NCBI GenBank assembly: GCA_002794775.1
Contig: NBAY01000007.1
Location: forward strand, 124,001 to 188,000
Length of the DNA: 64,000 bases
Source of the DNA: Porodaedalea pini
Taxonomy: Eukaryota; Basidiomycota; Agaricomycetes; Hymenochaetales; Hymenochaetaceae
Direction: 5' to 3'
Under the pieces are notes generated by a model. The model was not told the DNA's origin. It searched no databases and saw only the letters and a list, made by a program, of their open reading frames with translations. Shown one piece after another: positions 21,401 through 33,257 of the stretch; position 1 is the first letter of the stretch, and every line of letters begins with the position of its first letter. The position numbers and the translations under genes were made by a program.

Positions 21401-23590
21401 GGGCCCTGGAGCGAAAGGTGTCTCGATATCCGCCAGCATTGAAGGACTTACCATAGGCCTGAAGCATGGCTTCTTGTCCGAGGACTCTGCCCACATCGAT
21501 GCAAGAAACCTCAACTTCTCTGTCAATTTCTCCAAATCTAATTTGCCATCTGGACATTTCGTTAACTTCATTTCGATGATTGTTGACACCGAGTTTTCCG
21601 GCGGCATACGATTCTCTCGTTTCCAGGACTTCCTATGCTTCAAAGCCGTATGGCTCGACCATATTCCCGTCTTCAAAGGTGATGCTGCTGAGAACGCCAA
21701 CTCGCCTAGCAGATTGAGTGCAGTCTCATCACTTGATCAGGCTCCGAAGCAAGGTTTTGACACTGCCGTCGTCATCCGCGTTCGACATGTTTCGCTGGAG
21801 GCAGACTTGGGCCAGTCTATAAGCACCATTACATTCGATTTGCAGACAGCCCTCATTCGCACCCGCTTGGCACCAGAGTATTCCGAACTGTCCGTATCGT
21901 TTGCTCGTGTGGACATGCAAGCCCGGGGCAACCTCTCCGGGCACTTGAGGATGCCTGATTTCTCGTTTCGAAGCGTCCGGAGGCGACATACAATCGAGAT
22001 TGAGAAAGAACATCTCAGTCGAATGCTCGAGCTGAACTTGACGAGTGGCACTCTGGATATTCAACTTCAATCGGATTGGCTGTGGCTATTACAGTATCGG
22101 TGAGCGGGTTTCCTTAGTTATAGTCGATGCTGATATTTAATTTACATACAAAAACCCACAGGGCTGAGCCTCTTGAAGCGACAATATATGACGATTGGAC
22201 CACGAACTCCCCTTCGAATGCAGTCAAAGATCGTCAACTTCATCTTTACTTCTCCGTTTCTGGATCTAAGGTCATTGCGATGATGACTATCATGGCTATA
22301 CCCAAGCTCTTGATGTATGCGGGAAAGCTCAGATCAAATTTAGAGGCACAACGGGAGGGCGCAAGTCGTGAATCGTCTGCATTCCGTTCTACTCGACTTC
22401 CCAAGCCCGACAATGCATTGTCCGAAGTTGCTAATGCCATGTTCCAGTCGGCGAGGACGAAACTAAAGGAGACAGATTCTCTATCCTACGCGATCAACCA
22501 GCATATGAAGTTGAGACTCAGCGAACTGGTTTTCGTTGTCTTACCTAGATCACAAGGTGACACCGAGTTGGCGCGCTTTATAGGACGAAACGTGATGGCT
22601 CAACTGCAACGAACAGTGCAGCAGGTTGGCCTACCAGCGCATCGAGATCTTCAACTTTCACTCTCCCATATGTCAATATCTCAACTCCTGAAGCCAGGAT
22701 TTGATCCCCGCATACCCGAGCAGGAGTTCGATGTCCTGGCGACAGGGGGCCGCAACTTCTCTGGTACAGAGAATGTCATCATTTCTCTCCCCGCGATGGA
22801 CATGCGCATGATTACGGACGAAGGAACAGAGGAAGACTCAAGGGTTCTGCCTTACGATTTCGCCAGTAACTTTGCTCGCCGTGAGGGTCAAAGAGGAGAA
22901 AATATAAACATCTCCTTCAATATCCGACTCTATAGTTGGCTTACTATTTTGCGCAAGACTTTCACCAGGGAACTCAAACGCGCGCAGGAAGTTGCCGATT
23001 GGAGGACAGGGAACGTATCCCCGTCAAATATGACAGCACCTCGACTCGCTAGTCCTGATGCTACTGCATCGCCTTTCGCGTTTGGAAGCGATGGGACCTA
23101 CTCACCTCCCGAAAGTCGACCCTCAAGCCGCCATTCAAGTCGGCCTTCATCCCCAGTCCGATCCAGATCTGTGGAGTCGGTCATTCTGACCACGCCGAGC
23201 AAAGCACAGAGCTCCCATTATCCAGTGACGCTGACGTCTCCGAAATTCGGGCTCTCTGAAACGACAAAAGCGGGGGAACAGAACGCCGGGCCCAATTTTA
23301 CACAGTCGCCGCCCACCTCCGGGGAAGGTTCAGAAAGGTCTCCGGCGCAGGATCCACCAGCGAAAAAGCCACAGGAAGTACTCTATAGTGCGCGTTCGCG
23401 GAAGATCGAGCGGCTGACGGTAAAACAGCTCGGCGAAGCGACGCCAGATGTAATGCACCCTTTCTTCACCAAGAAGGCTGGGTTCAACCTAGAGGAGTCA
23501 CTGCCACAGTATGTTCATGAATACGCAACTTTGCCGATTGAGGAGATCATGAAAGCACTTGTCAAGCTGTACAGCAAGCAGCTGAACTGA
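12500..23590 (+). CDS. CSF1: CSF1-like bridge-type lipid-transfer protein (BLTP1 family)
   Basis: A giant gene of many exons encoding roughly 3,000 residues. The start at 12500 gives an N-terminal membrane anchor (MLDVVLLVVCIAIAIGSLFYFF) followed by WVDFG. After an intron it continues SAHLSLISGRILLRDVRYHSSNQTFRIVK, the characteristic opening of fungal Csf1. Further family blocks are RIHASMEGFEW-MYNRTASFD, GIQITANRLFGPQPHTSTYVCIW (after a short intron ending near 15872) and the C-terminus HPFFTKKAGFNLEESLPQYVHEY. A long exon spans about 17390-20046. Csf1/Tweek/KIAA1109 proteins form hydrophobic grooves that carry phospholipids from the ER at contact sites; in yeast Csf1 supports GPI-anchor lipid supply and cold growth. 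No disabling lesion was seen. The promoter is only about 156 bp long before LINE A begins. Confidence 0.9.
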
Positions 23591-23852
23591 TTCTGTCGTT
23601 TCAGTTGTAGATTTTCTTTACTTATATTGATAAATTTTTTGTTAACTCTACTACATATATGTAATGAGTTGTTAGTAGCAATAGTCGTATATCCTCGTCT
23701 AGGATTAATGTGATAAATGTTTTTTCAACTCGCTGTGTGTTCTTGCCATGGCATGTGTGATGTGTCAGCAATCAAGTTTGATCACGTGACAAGCACGGAT
23801 GATTACGAGCCCTAAACATGGCAGTCGGACGTGACCAAGGCAAGCAAGCAGG
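23591..23852. promoter_or_regulatory. CSF1 3' region and GLTSCR1-gene promoter with TCACGTGA box
   Basis: AT-rich sequence directly after the CSF1 stop, then a TCACGTGA palindrome at 23782-23789, 64 bp upstream of the ATG at 23853. This is the same motif and spacing as the E-box cut by LINE A, but here it is unoccupied. Confidence 0.5.
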
Positions 23853-25528
23853 ATGTCGAGTGGGACTGCTTTGCCCTCTTCCAGTGCCTCACGACAACCA
23901 ACATGGTCTTTCAAGATACAGAACTTTTCTACTCCTCAGACATATGCAGCAAAATCTGCGGTTGATTCGAAGGGGCATCAGACGGCGACAGCTCCAAGCC
24001 AAATTGCCACCGCGAGCTCTAGTGCACACGACGCACGAAATGAGGCGTCCGACGTGCGACGGAGAACGCATGCTACAAGGAAGAGGCGAAGGTTGGATAA
24101 AGAAGAAGAGGAAATGAAGAATGAGATAGCTACATAGTACGTGATTCTTGATCATTTGTTGTCTCGGCGCTCTGACACAACCCGCGCACCAGTGTTACCG
24201 CGAACTTAGAATTTGACCAAATCATGGCTCTTTATCCTGACACGGATACGACTTTTGAAAACGAGACGGATGTTGTCCAGCGTTTGCTCCCGTATCACAT
24301 CTATCAGCATCCTCAGCGTGATCTCGACGAGATGCGGGGGTTGAAGGGTAAGGCGAGGGCTAGTGAGGCAGATTTGTTGCGTGAAGAGATTAAGGGTAAG
24401 CCAATTGTCTGCGTTCCTGTATTGTCTGTGAGCTGAAGTAAAGCAGAAACGAAATTTGCAATGGAATGCCACAAACGGTTCAGATCCTTGGAACAGCGAA
24501 TGAAGAGAGCACGGTTGAAAGCTGGTCAAGTAAGTTGCTCATTTGACATTGCTGTTTTCACTGCAGGTCTTCCTATTACTTTTGAAATCATTTTACTCTT
24601 ACTAGTATGCTGTCGCTGTGAAAAGTGTGTCTGACTTCTCTCTGTCTCCCTCTTCTAGTCCATTATTCGTCATGACCAGGCTATTGTAGCGGAGCGATTG
24701 ATGCTAGAATCGGAACACTCGGACTCTTCGATGTTGGAGCAGGAACTATCAAGTGCTCGCTCCGAACTCGATAAAGTTCTTCGCGCGCAGCGAACGGCGA
24801 AGTCTGCGGCTATCCGCACGACATTGACGACGTCAAGTTCCACTGCTGTTAATGGCGCTAACTCTACTACCCAATCGCCAACGACTTATTACGGTTATAC
24901 CACCCCTACGTTCAACGCGAGTTCCACTCCAAGTTATTCGAACTATTACAGTTCCTACACATATCCTTATGCTCAATCATTCATACCCGGTATGGCGTAC
25001 GCTGCTTCAGCAAAAGCAGGTACTTCGTCCACAACCGGCGTTTCTTCCTTCCAGTCTGGTGCTGCAAGCCAATCCCAATCGGCTTCGTCGGTTAATTCGA
25101 CATCAACTCCTTCATCTTCTGCTCTGGCAGCTGCGCGTCCCCCACCGGTTGCGATTCCCTTGCAGCTTCCTGTCACATCTTTACCGGCGCTCCAGTCCCT
25201 CGGGATTCTGCCAGTACCGAAGGCTTCGTTGCCGTCTGCGACTAGCCCTCAGCCGGCTGCAATTCTCCTAGGCTCGTCGAGTAATGGCGATATGCTTAGC
25301 CTGGAAATCAATGCAGCACTTTTACAGCCGCCTCAGATGAGTGGTTTGGCCATTTTGCTAAGCAGCCTTGTGAAAATGAGTGGAGGGCCGAACGGTAGCG
25401 GGCAGGCTTCCGGACAGACCCAAGGTACAGGTGCTGGCGCTGCCGCACAGAGCACCCCCAGTAGTGGTTCAACCCCGCAACTTGTTGCTGATGCTGTGGC
25501 GAACCTTATAAAAGGCGACTCGAAGTAA
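23853..25528 (+). CDS. GLTSCR1-domain protein (BICRA-like)
   Basis: Joined exons give: a Ser/Thr/Ala-rich N-terminus with a basic patch (RRRTHATRKRRRLDKEEEE); the conserved block FDQIMALYPDTDTTFENETD then VVQRLLPYHIYQHPQRDLDE; and a helical segment (EIKETKFAMECHKRFRSLEQ then RMKRARLKAGQ, then SIIRHDQAIVAERLMLESE). The C-terminal half is long, low-complexity and Ser/Thr/Tyr/Pro-rich (YYGYTTPTF, NYYSSYTYPYAQSF). The FxTPFxxxxDVVxRLLPYHxxQ pattern is that of the GLTSCR1 domain, found in animal BICRA/BICRAL, subunits of the non-canonical BAF remodeller. In fungi the role is not established. Introns: about 24136-24192, 24396-24448, 24530-24659. The start at 23853 is preferred because its frame runs into the conserved block; an ATG at 23818 is in another frame. 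Confidence 0.75.
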
Positions 25529-26701
25529 CGAGCTTGAAGATTTGTTTGTTCCTTTTTACATGTGCGGGGCTGAATGAAACAAGTAGACACTGTATTCACC
25601 ATCGTCGGCCAAGAAATGCACCTTTGTAATGCGTAACTTTTCAATTAGTCTAGATAGATCGGTGTTGTGAACATTTGTAATGCGCTTGCATCGACGTTCA
25701 GTGTAGAATTTATTTATTCTGACCCTTTCCCTACATGTGAGTGCTAGACCCCCAGAGAATTGAGGCCACAGCTTGACAAATGACTTCAACGTTCGCGGGA
25801 GTCTATGAGATATTCAGGCATTCTGGACCGCTCCCTCGGTGTCACAGACTCACAGCTGGTGTGGGACCGACCGAAGCAGATCATCTGAGCTTCGCGGGAT
25901 AATGAAGATATTGTGTCTTAACAAGGACCAAAGGAGGATCGTCGAAGTACAGCATATGCATGTGGTCCTCGGAATTCAAAGTACTATTGAAGTCCTCCGC
26001 CGCTTATGCTGTCTATCTTGGGAGCTAGGTACGTATGATTGCTTTTGCCCACGTATTTTCAGTCGAGATACGTATGTGTGGATATGTGCGATTTTTTCAA
26101 TCTTTTCACGACGCCACAGCTCGATGAACGGACTAATATCATCATCTCAGAAATATCGTGGGTTCCCTCCTGTTCGGGACTTTCTATCATATTCTGTATA
26201 TTCGGAAGCGAGTGATCAAATTTAGAAAAACGCAGTCATTGGAACCAGAGACTCTCTGATAGCTCGACCGAGCTCAGGCTTTGCCAATAAGAGTCCTGAA
26301 AACATTGAGCGCCATTATATTCTTCAGTAGAAGAGAGAAGAAGGGAAAGAAGTGGACTCGCTCTAAATTAAAGAGAGGGGAGGGGGGACAGACGATTAAG
26401 GTCGGGTGGGTCAGGGCCAGGTCAGTTTTAAGCGAGCAGTATGCATTCGGAAATTTGAAATTTGATACACTACGAACAAGCGCATCCTTTGAGTAAAATT
26501 ATGGCCGACTTCTGGGAAGAACTTGATGAGTGTATAAAAAGTACGGGTAAAGAAAATCCGAGTTTCGAGGTATGTACATTAGAGTTCAGATGTCGGAGAT
26601 TGAAAAGTTACTGAGATCGACGGATCTCTTTTGACTTTTGAGCATCTACCAACTTGACGCCAGCCACTCCAACTCCGTTTGTTTGGAAGCGAGCTACAAC
26701 G
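25529..26701. other. Intergenic, one tiny ORF
   Basis: No domain-bearing gene found. At 26502-26570 a small frame reads MADFWEELDECIKSTGKENP... followed by a good intron donor (GTATGT), but its phase does not join to ALG14. It may be an upstream ORF, a small unannotated gene or chance. A purine-rich tract lies at 26325-26395. Confidence 0.5.
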
Positions 26702-27642
26702 ATGACACTACTTTCTCCTTTACTGTGCTTTTTGCTGATCCTGGGGATCGCAGCCATCCGCGTCTGTGCTTTAGTTCCAAACCCAGCTTCTAAACGATCG
26801 ACGCGACGCAGAGACGCGTTAGACACGTGTAGTCTCGCGGTCTTCCTTGGCTCTGGTTAGTACTTTGAAATTGTCTGCGTCAATCCTAAATGCCAAATCC
26901 TCTATTAGGCGGTCACACAAGCGAGGCGTTGGCGCTTGTTTCGACATTAGATTTTTCGCGCTACTCACCCCGAACGTACATCGTTAGCGAGGGGGATGCC
27001 CTGAGCGCTCAAAAGGCCAGAGAGCTTGAGAAAGAGACCGCAAAACTCAAGAGAGTGAGAATATCCATCAGCTTCTGGACTTCAACTAATCGTCTATTCT
27101 GCTCAAGCTGACAGGGTTTTCGACGTCTTACGAGGTTCTGATAGTCCCTCGAGCTCGTCGAGTACACCAGCCGTTAATTACAACGCCTCCAACAGCCATA
27201 TGGTCCTTAGTATCAATCCTAAAATACCTGATACGTTACTCCTCCGTCTACAAGGGTCCTTTGGTAGATGTTCTTCTCTTAAACGGCCCAGGAACCTGCT
27301 TTGTTCTTTGTATCGCCGTGTACATTCTGAAAGTGAGCATGTCTCTTGCCGTTGCTACCTCGGTCTCGAGACGAATAATCTACGCTTGTACTAGTTCTTT
27401 CGGATACCGACTCCGAGGCTCATCTATGTCGAGTCGTTCGCACGTATAAACTCTCTATCGCTCTCTGGAAAACTTCTCCGGCCGTTCGTCGATAGGTGGG
27501 CGTGAAAATCGTCAATTCCGTGCTTCACATGGTTCCTGACTTGGCTGTAATCTTCTCGCCTCGGACTTATAGGTTTGTCGTACAATGGCCTCAGCTCCTG
27601 AATGATGGAGGACGTGGCGACTGCCGCGGGTGGCTTGTGTGA
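26702..27642 (+). CDS. ALG14: UDP-GlcNAc transferase subunit ALG14
   Basis: ALG14 anchors the catalytic partner ALG13 to the ER membrane; together they add the second GlcNAc to dolichol-PP-GlcNAc in N-glycan assembly. The start at 26702 gives an N-terminal transmembrane helix (MTLLSPLLCFLLILGIAAI). The signature FLGSGGHTSEAL is split by an intron (26856-26908). Later exons give RYSPRTYIVSEGD, VDVLLLNGPGTC, RLIYVESFARINSLSLSGK then LLRPFVDR, and after a last intron FVVQWPQL. Five exons. All main family motifs are present and in order. The C-terminus extends a little beyond FVVQWP, ending GGRGDCRGWLV. Confidence 0.92.
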
Positions 27643-27886
27643 CGGATGTTTTTACAGGTTTGACGTATGCAGCTCCCAGCAAGACCGAGTATCTGGCTCT
27701 CTGATAAGCAAGTCGGCGAACAGCTGCATCCTCCGAGAACCCTCGCGTCAGGAGTTTATACGCATAGTCGCGATAATTAGATGAATATCTCCTTGCCGCA
27801 GAGGTTCGAAAACTTTTCACACCAGTGACAGACACATTGTGATTATGTTCCAAAACCGCTGGCAGAATCTCGATCGCTACAAACAT
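27512..27886 (-). CDS. Hypothetical small ORF, convergent with ALG14
   Basis: A 124-codon minus-strand frame (MFVAIEILPAVLEHNH..., with SSNYRDYAYKLLTRGFSED). It overlaps the last ALG14 exon on the other strand. No domain recognised. The segment 27680-27886 reads like protein, but the overlap and lack of known relatives make it doubtful. Confidence 0.2.
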   Translation of the reverse strand: MFVAIEILPAVLEHNHNVSVTGVKSFRTSAARRYSSNYRDYAYKLLTRGFSEDAAVRRLAYQRARYSVLLGAAYVKPVKTSVTQATRGSRHVLHHSGAEAIVRQTYKSEARRLQPSQEPCEARN

Positions 27887-28478
27887 GTGAACTAGTTACT
27901 CAGGCCTGGCATTCTGACAGATTTTCCTTATAGTGGCTTTCCGCGACCTTTCGGCGCTTCTGCAGCACTTCTGTAGTTCTGGAGTTTGTTCCATTTGCTA
28001 CGTGCAAGCGGAAGTCACAAGCAAAGAGTTGTATCTTCCGTTCGCCGAGGGTCGTGGAGTTTGTCGGCTCTCTCTTACTTCTTCCCTGGTTCTTGAAGTT
28101 GAATATAATTCCCCTCTAATTATCGGTCGCGCCAAGCCTTGAAGAAGTACGAGCAGGACTCGAAAACTCCACGGAATCGGAGAAAAAAAAAGGGCGTTCT
28201 TGATGTCGTGTCATTCACGACAACGGACAAGTAGGGCAAGTCCGCGGCACTGAAGCAGAACAAAAAAAAAGCGAACAAACACTCATTCAATTGTCGTGAG
28301 AAATAGGCATGGCAAGAAATAATCATATATTATACCGCCACTCGAGTACAGATGAGGAATTCGGAAGAAAGTAAAGAAAATAGATAGGCCGGGTAAAAGC
28401 CAGTAAATTATATCATTTCCTGAGCAACAAAGTGTAATTTCGGTTTACGACGATCATTCAAGCTGTTCTGACGAATAC
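27887..28478. other. Intergenic between ALG14 and U2AF1, nothing firm
   Basis: Short frames exist on both strands (for example 27933-28142 plus) without recognisable domains. Two A-rich runs occur at 28183-28192 and 28261-28270. Confidence 0.5.
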
Positions 28479-29381
28479 TCACTTGCGAGTCCATCTGTCT
28501 TCCCCAGCATCCTTGCCCTTTCTAGTCGGGCTGGCGCTTCGGCCACGACCGCTCTCTCGCTTTCCCGGTTCCCATCCCCCACCTCCACCTATTGACTTCT
28601 GCGGGTTTAGCTTCCGCTCCAGCTTTTGGCCGTGACGTAATGACGAGACGAGTTCCTTCGACGCGAGGCGCAGATGCATGAAGTTGCAGAACCCACCTCG
28701 ATTGCATTCACCGTTCTCGTTCTGTCTACAGCATGCTTCGCGGAAATCTGTCACCGGCGACAGCTCGGCGTAAAGAGGGCGCCCTGTGCAGGGGTAAACG
28801 AGTTTTAATAACGGAGCAACATTGAGGCGAAAGAATACGTACCAGCATACCAGCGGTCATTCAGGTTGTCAACGGCAGCTTGAGCCTCGGCCTCCCATTC
28901 GTACCTGGCGTACACATTTCCAATCAGATGGTCGCCGACATTATCGCAAACCTGTTCCGAGTTTGAGAAGGTAAGCCGTAAGCAAATAAATTTGCGACTT
29001 ACATGCAACTCCATTAGGTGCCCAAACTTCGCCAGTTCACAATACAGATCCTCATACACAGCATCGAAGCCTTCCTGCAGCTCCTTCTCTGTCAACTTGC
29101 AGACCGGATCATGTGCAGGGTTGTGGTAGACGTTCGGTAGGAGGATTGTTTGAGAGAAAGGCGGGCGGATGTGTTTCCGTGAACAGCGGTCACCGTGTCG
29201 GCAGGCACCAATCTAAGACCATATTAATACTGTGATATGTGCACATACATTAGAGCACGTACTTTATAGTAAAACGAGCAATTGACACGGTCTTGTTCCG
29301 TCCCAAAAATGTTGGCCTGGCACGTACGTTAGCAGAGAATAATGCAGGTGCCTTCGCAGCACTCACCAAATGTGATGCCAT
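28479..29381 (-). CDS. U2AF1: Splicing factor U2AF small subunit
   Basis: Recognises the AG at the 3' splice site as partner of the U2AF large subunit. Exons assemble to: MASHL | ANIFGTEQDRVNCSFYYK | IGACRHGDRCSRKH (first CCCH zinc finger), then LTEKELQEGFDAVYEDLYCE, FGHLMELHV | CDNVGDHLIGNVYARYEWEA (UHM/RRM), NLNDRWYAG | RPLYAELSPVTDFREACCRQ, CNRGGFCNFMHLR (second CCCH finger). The tail is Gly/Arg/Ser-rich (GGGGGWEPGKRESGRGRSAS). The first intron is 50 bp (29366-29317). The very short first exon (five codons) is typical of this gene. The end at 28479 uses the first TGA; the AAGTGAGT there could also be a donor, so the last residues are slightly uncertain. Confidence 0.95.
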
Positions 29382-31718
29382 CGTGTTCTATCAAAGTTCA
29401 ATTAACTTTTGAGTAGAGACCGTGGTGACTGTTCCAGTGCAAGATGTACTACGAGCACGGCAGCAGCTGTTCAGGAAAACGACCAGTAACTTAGTAAGCC
29501 AGAACTTAGAACGAACCTTAATCTTCTGGAACATGCCGGCACTTTCTGTTTTGGCTCCCGATTTTTTTTTCTTTTTATTACTCACTATTTGCTCTCTCGC
29601 TCCAAACCACACTTTCTGACAAATAGAACTCTGCAGGGGTGCAGTAGTAGCAGTGAGCAAAGTATCTATCGCCGCAAAGCCGCCCATCTCCCATGTGAAA
29701 GTTCGAAGATTAGGCATCCATTCTGTTGAAGAACTCAGCTTCAGTTCGTAAGAAAGTATTTGCAAGAAACGACACAGCTAGCATGTCAGTAGGTTCCTTA
29801 CTGTTCCAAGAGAATTATTAATGATTGGTCTCTCAGGTCCACACCATCTTCTTTTCCTGTGCCCCTCAAACTAAGTGGTGAACTTCCAAAAAGGGGTCAA
29901 CAGCAACTCTAGAGAGCTGCCCGGATATACGAAATTCACTTGGCCAACCCTATCTGCGCAACAGTCACTGAGGAGCTGCCGTGGTTGAAATGCGCGAATG
30001 CATATCTTATATAGTAACGCAGATACAATCTTCTGTCTGGCCACGTTCACGCTGTACGCTTTATCCATATCGACAACTCGGGCATGGCATACACATAGAA
30101 AGTCGAAGTCAGGCAAGTGATAAGCCATTGCTATGGAAGCTTGCCGTCCTTGCCTCGTGTGCAGATTTGCAATACTTCATCTTTCGAGCCTAGTCTTTGT
30201 ATGCAGGGAAGCGGCAGGATTCTTTTTCATTCCGAAACTCTTATGAAGCCCTTCCGAGTCGCTGACAGATAATGCATGTAGTCTGTATGCTCAGTCAGAT
30301 GATCCATTTTCATTAGCAGACATACGTTAACCCCGCAGTACGGTGAAGGAGGCGACCGTTCTAAGGTTCCTGCCAGTGATTCTGCAAAATTTCCTAAAAG
30401 GATCGAGACAAGCCTCGCACTGAAGACGCCGAATTCCTGTCTCCGTTTGTCCTCACGAACTCGGAAGGTGACGAGGGCACGAGGGTATGTAGTTCCAAGT
30501 ACAACAGCTCCGTCCAGTCGCTGATTTGTAGGTCAGAGCCCTGGTCTTCCAGTCTCTTGGCACGTTGGGCGCTGGAAGAACCGAACAGTTGATGTACAAG
30601 ATATTCAGCCTGACCACGTAAAGATCTCTTTGAATGCTTTCATACAATCACGTAATGCGGCTCGACGTATAGTGCTTTCACTGACGAAAACTATTAGGTA
30701 CGCGAGGAGGTATCCCAACTGGCAGCCACTGACAATATTTCCCCGTTCTCCTCTTTCCCTATGATATATGGGTCATGGTCGCGAGTAAATCACCCTTGTC
30801 TCCGGCAGAGAAGTTGTTCTGACGCTGAATCGATGTCTTTGCATTTGCCACTTCAGAGAGAACTCGCGTAGGCGTTGCTGTGACACAGACTTCTTGTTCA
30901 CCTTGGTCACTGAGGGTGTCTCCCTAGCCGTTCTATTTCGAGAAGCACCGGAGTCTCGTTTTGTCCATACAAATCTTCAGAGTTGACTTAAGAGTAAGAC
31001 TTCTTTGTGAAGGGTCGGCGGCGGTGGCGCAACTCGTCGCATCCTCCGAGTCGGCGTCAGTACTAATATGAGTTCTTCAGAGTCTTCCACCTAAGCTTTG
31101 CATAAAATATTACTATCATTCGTAGCATATGGACTTCACGCAAACTCTTGTAAGTTGTGTCTCCCAGTAATGTCATTCACGCTCCGGAAATTCGGATTAG
31201 AATCCGGAAATAACGGAATCCTACTGTCACTCGATTACCGCGGTTGGCGGAACCATCCACCGATGGGACCTTTATGCGGTACGATCGCCGAATAAATTTG
31301 AGCCCGAGCTGAACGAGGTGGTGTTTTCGACCCATCTCTGAGTCATTGGCATATTTGATAAGATTTATCACGGTATATCGCTGCCTTAATGGCCTCCGAA
31401 GGGCCTTCCAGGCATCAAGGTGACACATCGTTCCTGGACCCCTTGGCACCAGATTCGATTCTATTGTATTCGAGTACAACGCACGGTGGGAGAACACCTT
31501 GGCAGGTTAGTTCTCTGCCCGAGAATGTCAATTTCATTACAGTGTTGATTGTACATGGCGCCTGAACGATGTTTGGAGGTACAATCACATACAATACATC
31601 AGCGATGAACCGCCGGCGGGTTTCAAAGGGCGTCCGACACTTACAACAACAAAAGAAAAAGAAAAAGAAAAAGAAAATTGATACAACTCTTGGAAAGTAT
31701 TCGTCTGTACAAAAATCA
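29382..31718. other. Intergenic, 2.3 kb, no supported gene
   Basis: Holds scattered short frames only. A 124-codon minus frame (29391-29765) with a KKKKK run overlaps the U2AF1 5' end and has no domain. A hexamer microsatellite lies at 31651-31678. Probably UTRs plus non-coding sequence or gene relics too decayed to name. Confidence 0.5.
31651..31678. repeat. AAAAAG-type microsatellite
   Basis: About four tandem copies of a GAAAAA-like hexamer, 40 bp downstream of the Zn2Cys6 gene stop (in its 3' UTR as a T-rich run). Confidence 0.85.
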
Positions 31719-33257
31719 TCAGGATCTCGGAGCATGTGTCCAATTCTCTCGCGATACGCCATCCCACGACATAAAAGAGTCACCATCAGAACTCCCCGAA
31801 ATTGAGGGTCTGATGACACTCGACTCCCATTGCTGGATGTCGCTGAGACAGTTCGGTGAAACAGTAGAAGGCATGAACTCCGCCAATAGCGGAGTGAAGT
31901 ACGTGTCGCTATTTGGGTGGCGTTCTGCAGGGGATGTTGCATTTCCGAGTGTGGATCTGACGACCATGGTGTATCAGATAAGGGGATAGAAATCGCAGAT
32001 CGCAAAGGACTTACGACGTAAGTCTATCCAGCTCACAAATTTTTGTGTACAATTCGCATTCGGGCCCGTAGCTTCTTGTATGGTGATCGGTGACCCTTCC
32101 GAGGGATTCGACGGCCTTCCGCAGCCTCACAGACAATTCGAGCAGGCTATTGTACACCATAGCATTATTAATACAACCGCAGTTGCTCCCATCCTGTGAG
32201 GACGAAGATGCATCACAGTTGCAAAGACTGGCAGCTCTTGCCTGGTCCGTTTGCATGATATGGTCCAACATGTGCCCATATATCCCGTCTTCAAAGCCTG
32301 TAGGCTCCAGAGATGCATTCGCAAGAAGACTGTCGACGTTGAAATCGGAGGCATTCATCGGACGAACGTCGTTGATAACGACCCGAGGGAGAGACCTATG
32401 GCTGTGAGCAGGGCTGGAGGACGACGAGGAGCTGGGTGGGGATGGAAGGTTGAAAGCACTCAGGAAGTGTGGGTCTTGTGGAGTTAGAGGGCTCTCGCAG
32501 GCTAATGGTGCACCAGGTGACGGAGGGACAGGAGTGAGACGAATGCTGGGTGCGTTCAGCTGAGAAGTTCCGGCAGGTAGCGAGAGAGCTTCGTCGGAAA
32601 TCGGTATGTCACCGTAATCCTCATTAGAGCATGAATCGGTGGTGATTAAAGGGAGGGCACAGTCATCATCACTTAACTGGGGACTCGGAGCTTGACTGGC
32701 TGTTGACTTCTGCGCCCAGCGTGGGTGCGGTTTGTTCTTCATCTGGGACGAGTGTCAGACAACGTGGATAAGATCAGTTATCGGCCTGCTATTAACCTCT
32801 CTGATCACGCCCTCTAGTTCAGCAACACGGCTACGAAGGAGTGCCTTTTCATCAGAAAAGCTGTTCCTGTATAGGGCTTTCAACAAAGCAGGAATTAGCG
32901 TGGAGGTGAACACCGACCTTTGAGTGGGATCATCGACTTCGTATACACAAAGTCCTGTCTAAAAAGGAAAAAGAAACTTTAACATACGGAAAGTTGGACC
33001 ATCTCAGCTTCATACCAGACCAAGAGTCGTGCAACGTTGACACGCGGGCCTCTTGCGATCACACTATGTATGATGATTTTAATTTGATTCAGTTAATACG
33101 CAGATAGAGTGAGAGAACGACGCACCATTCTCTTTGATGCATGGCAATTTAAGCATGATTGTGTTGTCCTGTTCCGACGACGTTTCCTGTGATCACCTGG
33201 AGGAGCAGGCGTAGATGTGGGTGCCTTAGATGCGAGAGGTGACTTCTCCGACGACAT
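31719..33257 (-). CDS. Zn(II)2Cys6 binuclear-cluster transcription factor
   Basis: Six exons with exact, phase-consistent junctions: 33257-33126, 33063-33016, 32958-32918, 32866-32797, 32742-32015, 31956-31719; 418 residues. A basic stretch (HRKRRRNRTTQ) precedes the zinc cluster CLNCHASKRM-CDRKRPACQRC-TTLGLTGLC, spacing C-x2-C-x6-C-x6-C-x2-C-x8-C. A predicted coiled-coil dimeriser follows (RNSFSDEKALLRSRVAELEG), then MKNKPHPRW and a long Ser/Pro/Asp-rich region. No fungal-TF middle homology domain was seen, so it belongs to the short class of cluster proteins. It is a nuclear DNA-binding regulator; target genes are unknown. If the last intron were not spliced the protein would stop at 32011 after CELDRLTS. 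Confidence 0.88.

Noticed and set aside
26502..26570. Short ORF MADFWEELDECIKSTGKENP as a first exon of ALG14
   Set aside because: Its donor phase does not fit any acceptor that keeps the ALG14 frame, and ALG14 already has a good N-terminal membrane helix at 26702.
30651..30665. CACGTAATGCGGCT, one base different from the LINE B target CACGTGATGCGGCT
   Set aside because: There is no LINE sequence beside it and wider flanks do not match convincingly; probably chance or a shared promoter-like motif.
31415..32005. 196-codon minus ORF with a long Phe/Cys run next to the Zn2Cys6 gene
   Set aside because: It reads through the AAAAAG microsatellite in another frame; the spliced last exon of the transcription factor (31956-31719) explains the region better.
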